52,012 nucleotides of DNA from Campylobacter gastrosuis (GTDB taxonomy: Bacteria; Campylobacterota; Campylobacteria; Campylobacterales; Campylobacteraceae), in the NCBI RefSeq assembly GCF_030249845.1, contig NZ_JANURM010000014.1, positions 1 through 52,012 on the forward strand. Reading direction: 5' to 3'. The notes below the pieces were generated by a model. It was not told where the DNA came from and did no database searches. It saw nothing but the letters and a program-made list of their open reading frames with translations. Each line of letters starts with the position of its first letter. The stretch's first letter is position 1. Of this stretch, positions 6,941 to 15,851 are shown one piece after another. A program made the translations under genes and the position numbers.

Positions 6941-9526
6941 TTAATTTAGACCGGCGTTTTCGTCAATCCATTTTAAATACTCAATGATATCTTTAATCTC
7001 ATTATCTTTCATATGCTGATTTGGCATACGTAAATTAAAGTAGTTTATCATTGATTTTATGTATTCATCTTCGTAAAATTTCGCTGGGTCTTTTATGAAG
7101 TCAAATACGAATTTCTCGCCGTTTTCGTGTCTTAAAAGCACACCTGTTAAATCTGGGCCTGAGCTTACTTGACCTATTACGTGGCAACCATTACAACCGC
7201 CTGTTAAATACGCCTTCTCGCCTCTACTAGCAGCCTCGCTCATCGGCGTTGAAAGCTCACGTACAAGGTTGTTTTTAGCCCTAAGTCCAACATCAGCGGT
7301 CTTAACTAAATACTGCCAAACTTGATACTCCCATAAAATGGCGTTGTTTAAGTCGCCACTCTTTGCAGCAGCGTCGGCTTTTGCCTTAACTTCGCCGATT
7401 TTGCCGTATTGATCAAGCGCGTCAATTACTAGCTCTTTTACCCTTGGATATTTCTCATAACCCTTTTCTTTTAGGAATTTAACGACCGATTGGATTACAT
7501 CATCAGTGGCTTTATTTGTAGCAATTACCTTTTCATATTCGGCTTTTAGGGCGTCTGGACTTAGGGTTTTTAGTTGTGAATTTTTAGCTGATTCATACTT
7601 TTTATTTGGGTCTTTTACGTATAAATAACCCATCATTTCAAGGTGAAGTGCAGAGCAAAATTCGGTGCAATAATATGGGAAAACGCCCTCCATATCGGCG
7701 ATGAAATTTACACTTGCTGTTTTACCCGGCTCAATTGAGGCGTGGATATTATAAAGGTCAATGCCAAAGCCGTGAGTCTCATCTTGTGCGCGCTCTAAAT
7801 TTGTTAGATAAATCGTTACATTATCGTCTTTATTAACCTCAATATGCTCTGGATTTATGTGGCTTCTTACCACCGTGGCATAGACTTTTACGTTTTTGCC
7901 ATCTCTTTCAACTCTTTCTTGACCAGCTAGTGTCATCGCTTCGTGCTGTTTGCCAGTGCGTGAGTTTGTGCCCATTTTGTAAGTCATCGCTGGTTTTAGC
8001 TTACTTGCACTAATTGAGATAACATCGTGAGGCTCGCCAAGCGGGATAGGCATATCGTAAGTTAGCTCCATTTTAGCGCCGCTAATGTCAATTAGCTGGT
8101 GGTTTTGTGGATGAAGTGGGCCAACTGGGTTAAAGCGGTCAATTGATAGCTTATCAAGCGCGATTGCGTATTTGCCGATAGGTTTTGCCGATTTACCCTC
8201 CATTGTATCAAGGTGTCCGATGTTATAATGCACATTAACTCTATCAAGCACCTTTAAATTTTTATAATCCCACTTAACGACCTGACTATCAACGTAAAGC
8301 GAAGTATAAACTATGCCATCTTTTGCGTCAAAAGTCGTGTGAAGTGGCCCAAGACCAAGCTCTACTTGTCCGTGAAGTGCCTTTTTTAGATCCAAAATCG
8401 GTATGCCAAATGGGTCTTTTGCCGCAAATTCTTTCTTATCAATCATCTGCTTAATCTTTTTAAAATCATAAACTGATGCGTGAGTATCAAGCTTACCGCC
8501 AACGATAATGTATCTGCCATCAGGCGTTACATCCACGCCGTGCGGGCTTTTTGGTTCTGGGATTAAAAATAGAGCGCCAGCATCAACAGCAGCCTTTATG
8601 CTAATAACCTTGTGTCCGTTAATTATTTTGTAGTTTTTGCTATCTTTGGCTAGTTTTTCTAAAATTTGCCAGTTATAAATATGCATAAAGTCGGTGTCGT
8701 TTCGGCTAACTCCCGCTTCAAATGGTGGCAAACCTTTCTCAATGCCTCCGGTATACATCTCTGAATTTATAGAGTTTGTAAATGCCCAGCCAAAGCTCTC
8801 GCCCTTGCCAGCGTCGCTTAAATCCTGCCAATATGGTGGTAGTTCAAGCGTAAATGAGTTTTTCTCATCAATCCTGCCGTTAGCATAATCAAACTTCCAA
8901 AGCGTAACCGCGCCACGATAAACCGCCTCGTATTCATCAATCGGATGATATTCGTTATCAAGTGGCGAGGCGTATTGAGATGCTTCAATTACGTATTCTG
9001 TATTTGGCGTTACAAAGCTACCGCCGTGTTCGCTCTTAATTACTGGGTTTGCTACGATTTGTGTCGTTTCAAAATCGTGTAAATTTATAACCGCAACACG
9101 TGGATTTGCCTTGTCATTAATGAAAAGAAAATCACCGACATATTCGCCATTTTTCTCGCTAAAATTTGGGTGATGAGTGTCGCCCCAAGTGATCTGTTTG
9201 CCCCTGATATTGCCACCTGCTAGGACTTTCTTTGACTCCTCATCATAGCCATACCCTTGCCACGGCTCTGGCGTAAAAACGCCTATGTATTTTAAAATTC
9301 TCATACTTGGCACGCCATAAACGATAACTTGACCGCTCTGACCGCCTGATGAAAACACGATAAAATCGTCCTTTCTACCGCTTGGCTGGTAGGTTTTTGC
9401 CGCTGCTAAAATGTCTTTTTCGCTTAAATTTCGCTCTTTCATTATCGTTTCAAGCTCACTTGCACCAAAAAGCACAGAGCCAAAAAACAACGAGCCAAAA
9501 AGCATAGGTTTAAAACTTTTTAACAT
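6941..9526 (-). CDS. nosZ: NosZ, clade II (cytochrome c) nitrous oxide reductase
   Basis: 861 residues from the ATG at 9526, preceded by AAAGGAGAAAAG; an in-frame start 20 codons upstream lacks such a site. The signal peptide is Sec-type (MLKSFKPMLFGSLFFGSVLFGASE, no twin arginines), typical of clade II NosZ. An N-terminal seven-bladed propeller holds the CuZ site (histidines in HGGSF, HGVDVTPDG, LHTTF and HNIGHL). A cupredoxin domain with the CuA site follows (HGFGIDLYNIH and YYCTEFCSALHLEMMGY). The extra C-terminal domain has haem motif GCNGCHVIG (about residue 785) and Met residues near MPNQHMKD. The enzyme reduces N2O to N2 in the periplasm using electrons delivered through its own haem. 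Confidence 0.97.
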   Translation of the reverse strand: MLKSFKPMLFGSLFFGSVLFGASELETIMKERNLSEKDILAAAKTYQPSGRKDDFIVFSSGGQSGQVIVYGVPSMRILKYIGVFTPEPWQGYGYDEESKKVLAGGNIRGKQITWGDTHHPNFSEKNGEYVGDFLFINDKANPRVAVINLHDFETTQIVANPVIKSEHGGSFVTPNTEYVIEASQYASPLDNEYHPIDEYEAVYRGAVTLWKFDYANGRIDEKNSFTLELPPYWQDLSDAGKGESFGWAFTNSINSEMYTGGIEKGLPPFEAGVSRNDTDFMHIYNWQILEKLAKDSKNYKIINGHKVISIKAAVDAGALFLIPEPKSPHGVDVTPDGRYIIVGGKLDTHASVYDFKKIKQMIDKKEFAAKDPFGIPILDLKKALHGQVELGLGPLHTTFDAKDGIVYTSLYVDSQVVKWDYKNLKVLDRVNVHYNIGHLDTMEGKSAKPIGKYAIALDKLSIDRFNPVGPLHPQNHQLIDISGAKMELTYDMPIPLGEPHDVISISASKLKPAMTYKMGTNSRTGKQHEAMTLAGQERVERDGKNVKVYATVVRSHINPEHIEVNKDDNVTIYLTNLERAQDETHGFGIDLYNIHASIEPGKTASVNFIADMEGVFPYYCTEFCSALHLEMMGYLYVKDPNKKYESAKNSQLKTLSPDALKAEYEKVIATNKATDDVIQSVVKFLKEKGYEKYPRVKELVIDALDQYGKIGEVKAKADAAAKSGDLNNAILWEYQVWQYLVKTADVGLRAKNNLVRELSTPMSEAASRGEKAYLTGGCNGCHVIGQVSSGPDLTGVLLRHENGEKFVFDFIKDPAKFYEDEYIKSMINYFNLRMPNQHMKDNEIKDIIEYLKWIDENAGLN

Positions 9527-9536
9527 CTTTTCTCCT

Positions 9537-10226
9537 TTAAAATCTTTGTTTAGTTTTATCTTTAAAAATAGCAATAAATTCGCCACTTTTTACGCTTACA
9601 AACGCAATCTCTTTTTTCGTATTTAACACCTCCTTTATGCCTTTTTCATCTTTTTTTAAAATAAAATTATCAAATACCAAAAAAATTGTCTCATCTACGC
9701 ACTCTATCTGTTTTATTGGGTGTTTAAAATTCTCGTTAGAATTTATTAAATTACCATTTAAATCACCAAGCAAAACCTTGCTACAACGACCAAGTGCTGT
9801 TAAAATTACATTAAAATTTTTAGCACTAATTAGATTAAAATCATCATCATAACAGCTTAAATTTTTATCCCAGCCGACCAAACAAATCTCATTTTTTAAA
9901 ATTTTAAAGTCATTAATTCGCCCAAATTTTTTATCAATAAAGGCTAAAATTTTGCCATTTTTATCTATTTTATAAAATTTATTTTTATCAAAAATTCCGT
10001 AAATTTTATCATCAAAAACAGCTATTTTGTCGGCATTTTTAAGCGTTTTATTAAAAAACAAAATCTCTTTTTGGCTTAAATTTTCATCTATTTTTACAAA
10101 CAATCCAGATTTTTTTACACCAAGTAGATTTTCATAATCAACTGCCACAATCTCATCATTTGCAAATAAAAACACAACAAAACACAAAAAAAGGTAAAAT
10201 CTCAAAATCACTCTTTTTAAAGACAA
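9537..10226 (-). CDS. Uncharacterised exported protein heading the nos operon, propeller-like
   Basis: 229 residues with a signal peptide (RFYLFLCFVVFLFAN). The mature part is a series of short repeats of the kind F-X-K-I-D-K-N-G-K-I-L-A (for example ENLLGVKKSGLFVKID, NKFYKIDKNGKILAFID, KKFGRINDFKILKNEICLVGWD), suggestive of WD40-like propeller blades. It resembles in layout the NapL proteins of epsilonproteobacterial nap operons, but I do not claim orthology. The stop is 10 bp before the nosZ start, so it is the first gene of the operon and probably assists NosZ or senses its state. The first start is TTG; a GTG at 10211 and a TTG at 10205 are alternatives. Confidence 0.7.
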   Translation of the reverse strand: MSLKRVILRFYLFLCFVVFLFANDEIVAVDYENLLGVKKSGLFVKIDENLSQKEILFFNKTLKNADKIAVFDDKIYGIFDKNKFYKIDKNGKILAFIDKKFGRINDFKILKNEICLVGWDKNLSCYDDDFNLISAKNFNVILTALGRCSKVLLGDLNGNLINSNENFKHPIKQIECVDETIFLVFDNFILKKDEKGIKEVLNTKKEIAFVSVKSGEFIAIFKDKTKQRF

Positions 10227-10238
10227 AATTAAAAAAGT

Positions 10239-10244
10239 ATTTTA
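10239..10244 (-). promoter_or_regulatory. Putative -10 box of the nos promoter
   Basis: TAAAAT on the minus strand. If it is the -10 element, transcription starts near 10232 and the FNR-type palindrome upstream is centred at -41.5, the standard class II activator position. No -35 box is needed in that arrangement. Confidence 0.5.
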
Positions 10245-10266
10245 TTGCAAATTTATTTATCATTTA

Positions 10267-10280
10267 TTGATTTATATCAA
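10267..10280. promoter_or_regulatory. FNR/NssR-type binding site upstream of the nos operon
   Basis: TTGATTTATATCAA is a perfect match to the CRP-FNR family consensus TTGAT-N4-ATCAA. It lies between the divergent nos operon and map, about 41 bp upstream of the probable nos start point. Low-oxygen or nitrosative control by a CRP/FNR-type regulator such as those known in Wolinella (Nss proteins) is the natural inference. Confidence 0.75.
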
Positions 10281-10314
10281 GCCAATTTTTATAGCTTTAA
10301 AAGCAAAATTTTGA

Positions 10315-10320
10315 TATAAG
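10315..10320 (+). promoter_or_regulatory. Extended -10 promoter of map
   Basis: TGA-TATAAG, an extended -10 element (TGn) of the Campylobacter sigma-70 type, 25 bp upstream of the map start codon. Confidence 0.5.
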
Positions 10321-10344
10321 TTTGCAAAAAATCAGGATAAATTT

Positions 10345-11103
10345 ATGGCAATAACACTAAAACGCCCACAAGAGATACAAAAGCTAAGAGAGGCAAATAT
10401 AATCGTCGCAAAGACCCTTGATTACGTGCAGAGCGTGATAAAACCGGGGATGAGTTTGCTTGAAATTGATAAAATTTGCGAGGAGATGATATTATCACAG
10501 GGTGCAAAGCCCGCATTTAAGGGGCTTTATGGCTTCCCAAACGCAGCTTGCATTAGCCTAAATGAGGTCGTAATCCACGGCATACCAGATGATACGATTT
10601 TACAAGAGGGCGATATTGTTGGCGTTGATATCGGCTCAAATTTGGGCGGATTTTTTGGCGATTCGGCACGAACTTTTGCAGTCGGCAAAATTTCAAAACA
10701 AGATGAAGCACTAATCGCTTGTGCAAAGGACGCCCTAGATTTTGCTGTGGATTTTATCAGCACAAAAATTCACTTTAAAGAGCTTTGCTTTGAGCTTGAA
10801 AAATTTATAACCGCTCGTGGATTTGTCCCACTTCGTGGATTTTGCGGACACGGCATAGGTCGCAGGCCGCACGAAGAGCCTGAAATCCCAAACTACCTTG
10901 AAGGCACAAACCCAAAAGCTGGTCCAAAAATCAAAAATGGTATGGTCTTTTGCATTGAGCCGATGATTTGCCAAAAGGACGGCACACCAGTCATCGGAGC
11001 TGATAAGTGGAGGGTCACATCAAAGGACGGGCTTAGGACAGCGCATTATGAGCATTGCGTGGCTGTTATTAACGGCAAGGCTGAAATTTTAAGTATCGTT
11101 TAG
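10345..11103 (+). CDS. map: Methionine aminopeptidase, type I
   Basis: 252 residues, normal length for the type Ia enzyme. It removes the N-terminal Met from nascent cytosolic proteins. Metal ligands are visible in order: the two aspartates in GVDIGSNLGGFFGDSARTF, the histidine in GFCGHGIGRRPHEEP, the glutamate in VFCIEPMI and the final glutamate in HYEHCVAVI. The pocket histidine is in NEVVIHGIP. AGGATAA precedes the ATG. It is transcribed divergently from the nos operon. Confidence 0.96.
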   Translation: MAITLKRPQEIQKLREANIIVAKTLDYVQSVIKPGMSLLEIDKICEEMILSQGAKPAFKGLYGFPNAACISLNEVVIHGIPDDTILQEGDIVGVDIGSNLGGFFGDSARTFAVGKISKQDEALIACAKDALDFAVDFISTKIHFKELCFELEKFITARGFVPLRGFCGHGIGRRPHEEPEIPNYLEGTNPKAGPKIKNGMVFCIEPMICQKDGTPVIGADKWRVTSKDGLRTAHYEHCVAVINGKAEILSIV

Positions 11104-11212
11104 CGTTTTTGTTTGCAAAAAATTGCGTTCGATTTAGTTTGCGTGGTGATTTGGCAGTTTTGATTTTGCGTTTTGTTGCGAGAATTTTGCATTTATCAAA
11201 TTTATTAAAAAT

Positions 11213-11656
11213 TTAAATGCCAGTTTTTTGGCGTTTTAACACCACGCCATCATCTTTTAAAAAATACAAAAACTCACGCCCCTGATACAAAATCACGCCG
11301 TCCGCCCAAACGGCGACCTTGTCTTTGTAGCCAACAATCATCTTTGATTTTTGGCTAAAAATTTCAAATCCAAGCCAAAGTCCGACATCTTTTTGCCAAG
11401 TCAAAGCCGAAACAATTAATGCTAAAAGGTAAAAAATCCTAAAAATTTTACGAAATTTAGCGTAAAGCAAAAGGTAGCCCACCACCACGCCAAAGCCCAT
11501 TAGAGCGTAGAAATTTAGATTATCAACAAAAATTGCGTTAAAATACTCATTTATCTTAAAATTTTCAAAATAGTTAATTTTAAGTCCGACAAAAACATTA
11601 AAAACGACCGCTAAAACAAACAAAAATCCAGCAAAAAACGAACCAAAAATTCTCAT
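11213..11656 (-). CDS. Hypothetical membrane protein
   Basis: 147 residues from the ATG at 11656, which has AAAAGG six bases upstream. Two upstream in-frame ATGs (11677, 11695) lack a good ribosome site. Three hydrophobic segments are visible (about residues 3-24, 47-65 and 72-90), followed by a hydrophilic C-terminal domain of about 50 residues with short beta-like strands (MIVGYKDKVAVWADGVILYQGREFLYFLKDDGVVL). I do not recognise the family. It converges on map and is divergent from argH, apparently monocistronic. Confidence 0.6.
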   Translation of the reverse strand: MRIFGSFFAGFLFVLAVVFNVFVGLKINYFENFKINEYFNAIFVDNLNFYALMGFGVVVGYLLLYAKFRKIFRIFYLLALIVSALTWQKDVGLWLGFEIFSQKSKMIVGYKDKVAVWADGVILYQGREFLYFLKDDGVVLKRQKTGI

Positions 11657-11777
11657 CGCAAACCTTTTTTGTGCCATTTTAGCATTTTTAAACAAAAAGT
11701 AAGCAAAAAATATCTGCTACCACTTTTGTTTTTCAGCGCAAATTTTATAAAATCACAAAAAAATAAAAGGATAATTT

Positions 11778-13166
11778 ATGAAAAAAATGTGGTCGGGTCG
11801 TTTTAGCGGCGAAAGTAGCGAGCTTTTAGAGGCGTTTAATGCTTCAATTATGTTTGATAAAAATTTATACAAGCAAGATATCGCTGGTAGCACTGCACAC
11901 GCTAAAATGCTAGCAAAACAGGGCATTTTAACGCAAGATGAGTGCGAAAAAATCGTCGGTGGTTTGGCTGAAATTTTAGCGCAGATTGAGCGTGGGGAGT
12001 TTGAGTTTAGGCTTGAAGATGAGGATATTCATATGAGCGTGGAGAAGCGTTTAAGTCAGCTTATTGGCAAAGAAATAGGCGGCAAACTTCACACAGCAAG
12101 GAGCCGAAATGACCAAGTCGCACTTGATTTTAGGCTCTTTTGTCAAGAGGCGTTTTTGCAAATTAGGGGCGAAATTTTAAACCTAATCGCCACGCTAAAT
12201 GAGATAGCAAAAGCTCACAAAAACACGCTAATGCCGGGCTTTACGCACCTACAACACGCCCAGCCAGTAAGCCTAGCCTTTCATCTACTTGCCTATGCTT
12301 TTATGTTTGTGCGTGACGCCAAACGCCTAAAAAGTAGCTACGAACGAAATAATCTAAGTCCGCTTGGCTCAGCAGCCCTTGCTGGCACACCTCATAATAT
12401 TGACCGAGAATTTGTAGCACGTGAGCTTGGGTTTGGTGGTGTAACGCAAAATGCGATGGATAGCGTGAGTGACAGGGATTTTGCATTAGAGCTACTTTTT
12501 GATATTAGCGTGATTTTTACGCACACATCAAGGCTTTGTGAAGAGCTGATTTTATGGAGCTCGCAGGAGTTTGGCTTTGTTAGCATTAGCGACAGCTTCT
12601 CAACAGGCAGCTCAATAATGCCTCAAAAGAAAAATCCAGATGTTTGTGAGCTAATTCGTGGCAAAACAGGCAGAATTTACGGCAATTTAATCGCTCTTTT
12701 AACCACGCTAAAAGCCCTGCCACTAGCCTACAACAAAGATATGCAAGAGGATAAAGAGAGCGTTTTTGATAGCGTTAGCACGGCACTAAATTCGCTAATA
12801 ATCCTAAATCAAATGCTAAAAGAGGCGAAATTTAACGAGCAAAATCTAGCAAATGCCTGCAAAAAGGGGCATTTAAGCGCGACTGATTTGGCTGATTTTT
12901 TGGTGCGTGAAAAGGGCGTGGCGTTTAGGACAGCTCACTTTATCACTGGCAAATGCGTGGCTAGGGCTGAGGAGCTTGGTAAGGATTTAAGCGATTTAAG
13001 CCACGATGAGATTAGTGATATTGATGAAAATATCACGCCAGAAGCGATGAAATTTTTAAGTCTTGAAGCATCAAGAGAAGCAAGAAAATCGCAAGGTGGC
13101 ACAAGCACACAAAGCGTGAATGAGCAAATTAGGCTTTTAGATGAGTGGCTGGGGCGAAATGCATAA
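11778..13166 (+). CDS. argH: Argininosuccinate lyase
   Basis: 462 residues, full length. It splits argininosuccinate into arginine and fumarate, the last step of arginine synthesis, in the cytosol. Family features: SGRFSGE near the N-terminus, [16 protein letters not shown] (about residues 104-119), the [13 protein letters not shown] catalytic His region and the fumarase/ASL signature [12 protein letters not shown] (about 276-287). AAAAGGATAATTT precedes the ATG. It stands alone in its transcription unit. Confidence 0.97.
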   Translation: MKKMWSGRFSGESSELLEAFNASIMFDKNLYKQDIAGSTAHAKMLAKQGILTQDECEKIVGGLAEILAQIERGEFEFRLEDEDIHMSVEKRLSQLIGKEIGGKLHTARSRNDQVALDFRLFCQEAFLQIRGEILNLIATLNEIAKAHKNTLMPGFTHLQHAQPVSLAFHLLAYAFMFVRDAKRLKSSYERNNLSPLGSAALAGTPHNIDREFVARELGFGGVTQNAMDSVSDRDFALELLFDISVIFTHTSRLCEELILWSSQEFGFVSISDSFSTGSSIMPQKKNPDVCELIRGKTGRIYGNLIALLTTLKALPLAYNKDMQEDKESVFDSVSTALNSLIILNQMLKEAKFNEQNLANACKKGHLSATDLADFLVREKGVAFRTAHFITGKCVARAEELGKDLSDLSHDEISDIDENITPEAMKFLSLEASREARKSQGGTSTQSVNEQIRLLDEWLGRNA

Positions 13167-13261
13167 AAATTTTGATGAAAATTTGTAGTTTGTAAATAAA
13201 TTTTTTGTTTGATTTATAGTAGAACTTCGCTTGAAATTTAAAAAGTATTGTTTGTTTTTCT

Positions 13262-13310
13262 TTAAGGGAGAAGGAGGCTTGAATTGCGAAGTCGCCCCCT
13301 TCTCCCTTAA
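13262..13310. repeat. 16-bp-stem hairpin downstream of argH
   Basis: TTAAGGGAGAAGGAGG (13262-13277) and CCCCCTTCTCCCTTAA (13295-13310) pair with one mismatch around a 17-base loop. It lies about 95 bp after the argH stop. No clear T-run follows, so it is not a classical terminator. It is embedded in repeat copy A and absent from the inverted copy. Confidence 0.65.
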
Positions 13311-13366
13311 CAACCCACAACCCCGACAACGCTCTATCGTTGCTGTGCTTCGCACAGGTTTTAACT

Positions 13367-13384
13367 GCCGACAAGTCGGCTTTT
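13367..13384 (+). terminator. Terminator-like hairpin GCCGAC-AA-GTCGGC-TTTT
   Basis: A 6-bp GC-rich stem with a two-base loop and a T-run on the plus strand, inside repeat copy A. It could end read-through from argH. The same hairpin type (GCCGAT/ATCGGC) recurs in every copy of the repeat. Confidence 0.45.
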
Positions 13385-13493
13385 ACGTTCTAGCGTTTTT
13401 GAAAATTTTTATTTTTAAAAGTCAAACAATCTAAAAAATGGCAAAGCGAAGTAGGGTCGGCCCACTTCTCCCTTTGTCATAACTCGCAGACCA

Positions 13494-13519
13494 CAAAAAT
13501 GGTATCGTAATACCATTTT
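13494..13519. terminator. Bidirectional terminator-like hairpin within repeat copy A
   Basis: AAAAATGGTAT-CGTA-ATACCATTTTT: a perfect 11-bp stem with A-run before and T-run after, so it can act on either strand. It is the best conserved part of the repeat; the copy near 37675 keeps the stem with a re-ordered loop. Confidence 0.5.
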
Positions 13520-13803
13520 TGTTACCGTCTGCTCCCCTACGACAACGCTTCTAAGGTGGCGAACATCTGCCGATTAAAATCGGCGTTCGCAGGTTTGAAT
13601 TTTTTACGTTTTAACAGTTTTAAAATTTTGTGTTTTTTGCAAAAAATTTCGCCATTTACCAAGTAAAAACGCTCTTTTATTGCTGTGCTTTTGCAGGTTT
13701 TAACTGCCAACAAGTCGGTTTTTACATTTTAGTATTTTTGAAAAATTTAATCAAAAAGCAAAAACTTACAAACTAAAATTTATATGGCTTTTTTACGAGT
13801 AAA

Positions 13804-13870
13804 GCAAAGCAAAGTCGCCCAGCGTTTAAAAATCAGCGTTTGCGGTTTAGATTTTTTACGTTTTATCATT
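13804..13870 (+). repeat. Internally deleted copy A2 of the intergenic repeat
   Basis: Starts GCAAAGCAAAGTCGCCC and ends AATCAGCGTTTGCGGTTTAG then TTTTTTACGTTTTA. It keeps both ends of the copy A core (GCAAAGCGAAGTAGGG and the GTTCGCAGGTTTGAATTTTTTACGTTTTAA side) but loses the roughly 100-base middle. This terminal-conserving deletion resembles decay of a small mobile element. Confidence 0.5.
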
Positions 13871-13966
13871 TTAAATTTTAATCCAAAAACGCCATTTACC
13901 GCAGTTTTTACTTAAAATTTTATGCTAAAAAGTTAAAAGTTAGTAGTTTAATGTCAAGCAGGATAA

Positions 13967-13991
13967 AATTTAGGGGCAAAAGCCCCTAAAT

Positions 13992-13992
<1 letters not shown>
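13967..13992 (-). terminator. gdhA terminator
   Basis: AATTTAGGGGC and GCCCCTAAATT form a perfect 11-bp stem with a four-base loop. It begins at the last base of the gdhA stop codon; read on the minus strand it is followed by TTATCC. Confidence 0.65.
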
Positions 13993-15419
<1,427 letters not shown>

Positions 15420-15428
15420 TTAATAATT

Positions 15429-15851
15429 TTATCTTAGGCGTTTGATGTTACGATTTGAAACTTTTAGGATTTTTGAGGCACCATTTTGGCTAAAATTTTC
15501 ATCAACGACGACATCAGCCACGCCCCTTGCCCACGCTTCATCAAAATTTTTGCCGTGCAAATTTGCCGAAGTTGAGTAAAGCCAGTCAAATTTAGCTAAA
15601 AATTTCTCGTGTCTTTCATCTTTTATCACGCGAATTGCCCTTTTGTTTTTGTATAAAAAGGTCGTTTTTGTAGCTTTTCTAACCCTATTTTTAAAAATTT
15701 TTGGCACACGAGTTAGGTTTAAAAGCTGTGAAAATTTTGCGGTTGTGATTAGGCAGGGCTGATTTAGTGGGCGATTTTTAATGGCATTTAGGGCTTTTAA
15801 ATCCTTGCTTAAAAGCCCAGCTGTCGTGTCGGTTTGTGCTAAAAATATCAT
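15429..15851 (-). CDS. Sua5/YciO/YrdC-family protein, short form
   Basis: 140 residues, shorter than the usual 190-200 residue YrdC domain. Recognisable parts are the N-terminal FLAQTDTTAGLLSKD (the substrate-binding segment near the start of YrdC proteins), TTFLYKNKRAIRVIKDERHEKFL and the STSANLHGKNF motif. The family makes threonylcarbamoyl-AMP for the t6A modification of tRNAs. Such a short version may be the epsilonproteobacterial form of the enzyme or a divergent relative. It overlaps the upstream D-lactate dehydrogenase-like gene by 4 bp (ATGA), so the two are co-translated. Confidence 0.7.
   Translation of the reverse strand: MIFLAQTDTTAGLLSKDLKALNAIKNRPLNQPCLITTAKFSQLLNLTRVPKIFKNRVRKATKTTFLYKNKRAIRVIKDERHEKFLAKFDWLYSTSANLHGKNFDEAWARGVADVVVDENFSQNGASKILKVSNRNIKRLR

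Larger units (their letters stand above)
13218..13596 (+). repeat. Intergenic structured repeat, copy A
   Basis: The core 13441-13596 matches the reverse complement of 37589-37743 at roughly 85-88% by eye, with shared blocks such as GCAAAGCGAAGTAGGGTC, TGGTATCGTAATACCATTTT and GACAACGCTTCTAAGGTGGC. The left flank (13218 onward, AGTAGAACTT then TTGAAATTTAAAAAG) also matches the far side of the other copy, with about 130 bases extra in this one. Nested pairings are visible: AAGCG/CGCTT, GTAGGG/CCCTAC, GCAGAC/GTCTGC and an 11-bp stem around CGTA (13494-13519). A final GCCGAT/ATCGGC hairpin follows. It could be a structured RNA or a non-autonomous mobile element. Confidence 0.7.
13167..13991. other. 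825-bp non-coding stretch with degenerate structured repeats
   Basis: No credible gene: the short open frames here run through palindromes and lack family features or good ribosome sites. The stretch contains a 16-bp-stem hairpin (13262-13310), terminator-like hairpins, a full copy of an intergenic structured repeat (13218-13596) and a second, decayed unit at about 13667-13870. The segment 13326-13412 is clearly related to 13667-13748 (shared GCTGTGCTT, AGGTTTTAACTGCC, CAAGTCGG). The stretch therefore looks like two tandem units, the second one decaying. The same element is present inverted at 37.6-38.1 kb. Confidence 0.7.

Noticed and set aside
9527..9586. Upstream start of nosZ adding 20 residues
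   Set aside because: The longer version runs into the stop region of the upstream gene and lacks a ribosome site, while the ATG at 9526 has AAGGAG and yields a normal Sec signal peptide.
13231..13434. Plus-strand open frame of 67 residues and overlapping minus-strand frames after argH
   Set aside because: They run through the palindromes of repeat copy A, have no ribosome site and no protein-family features.
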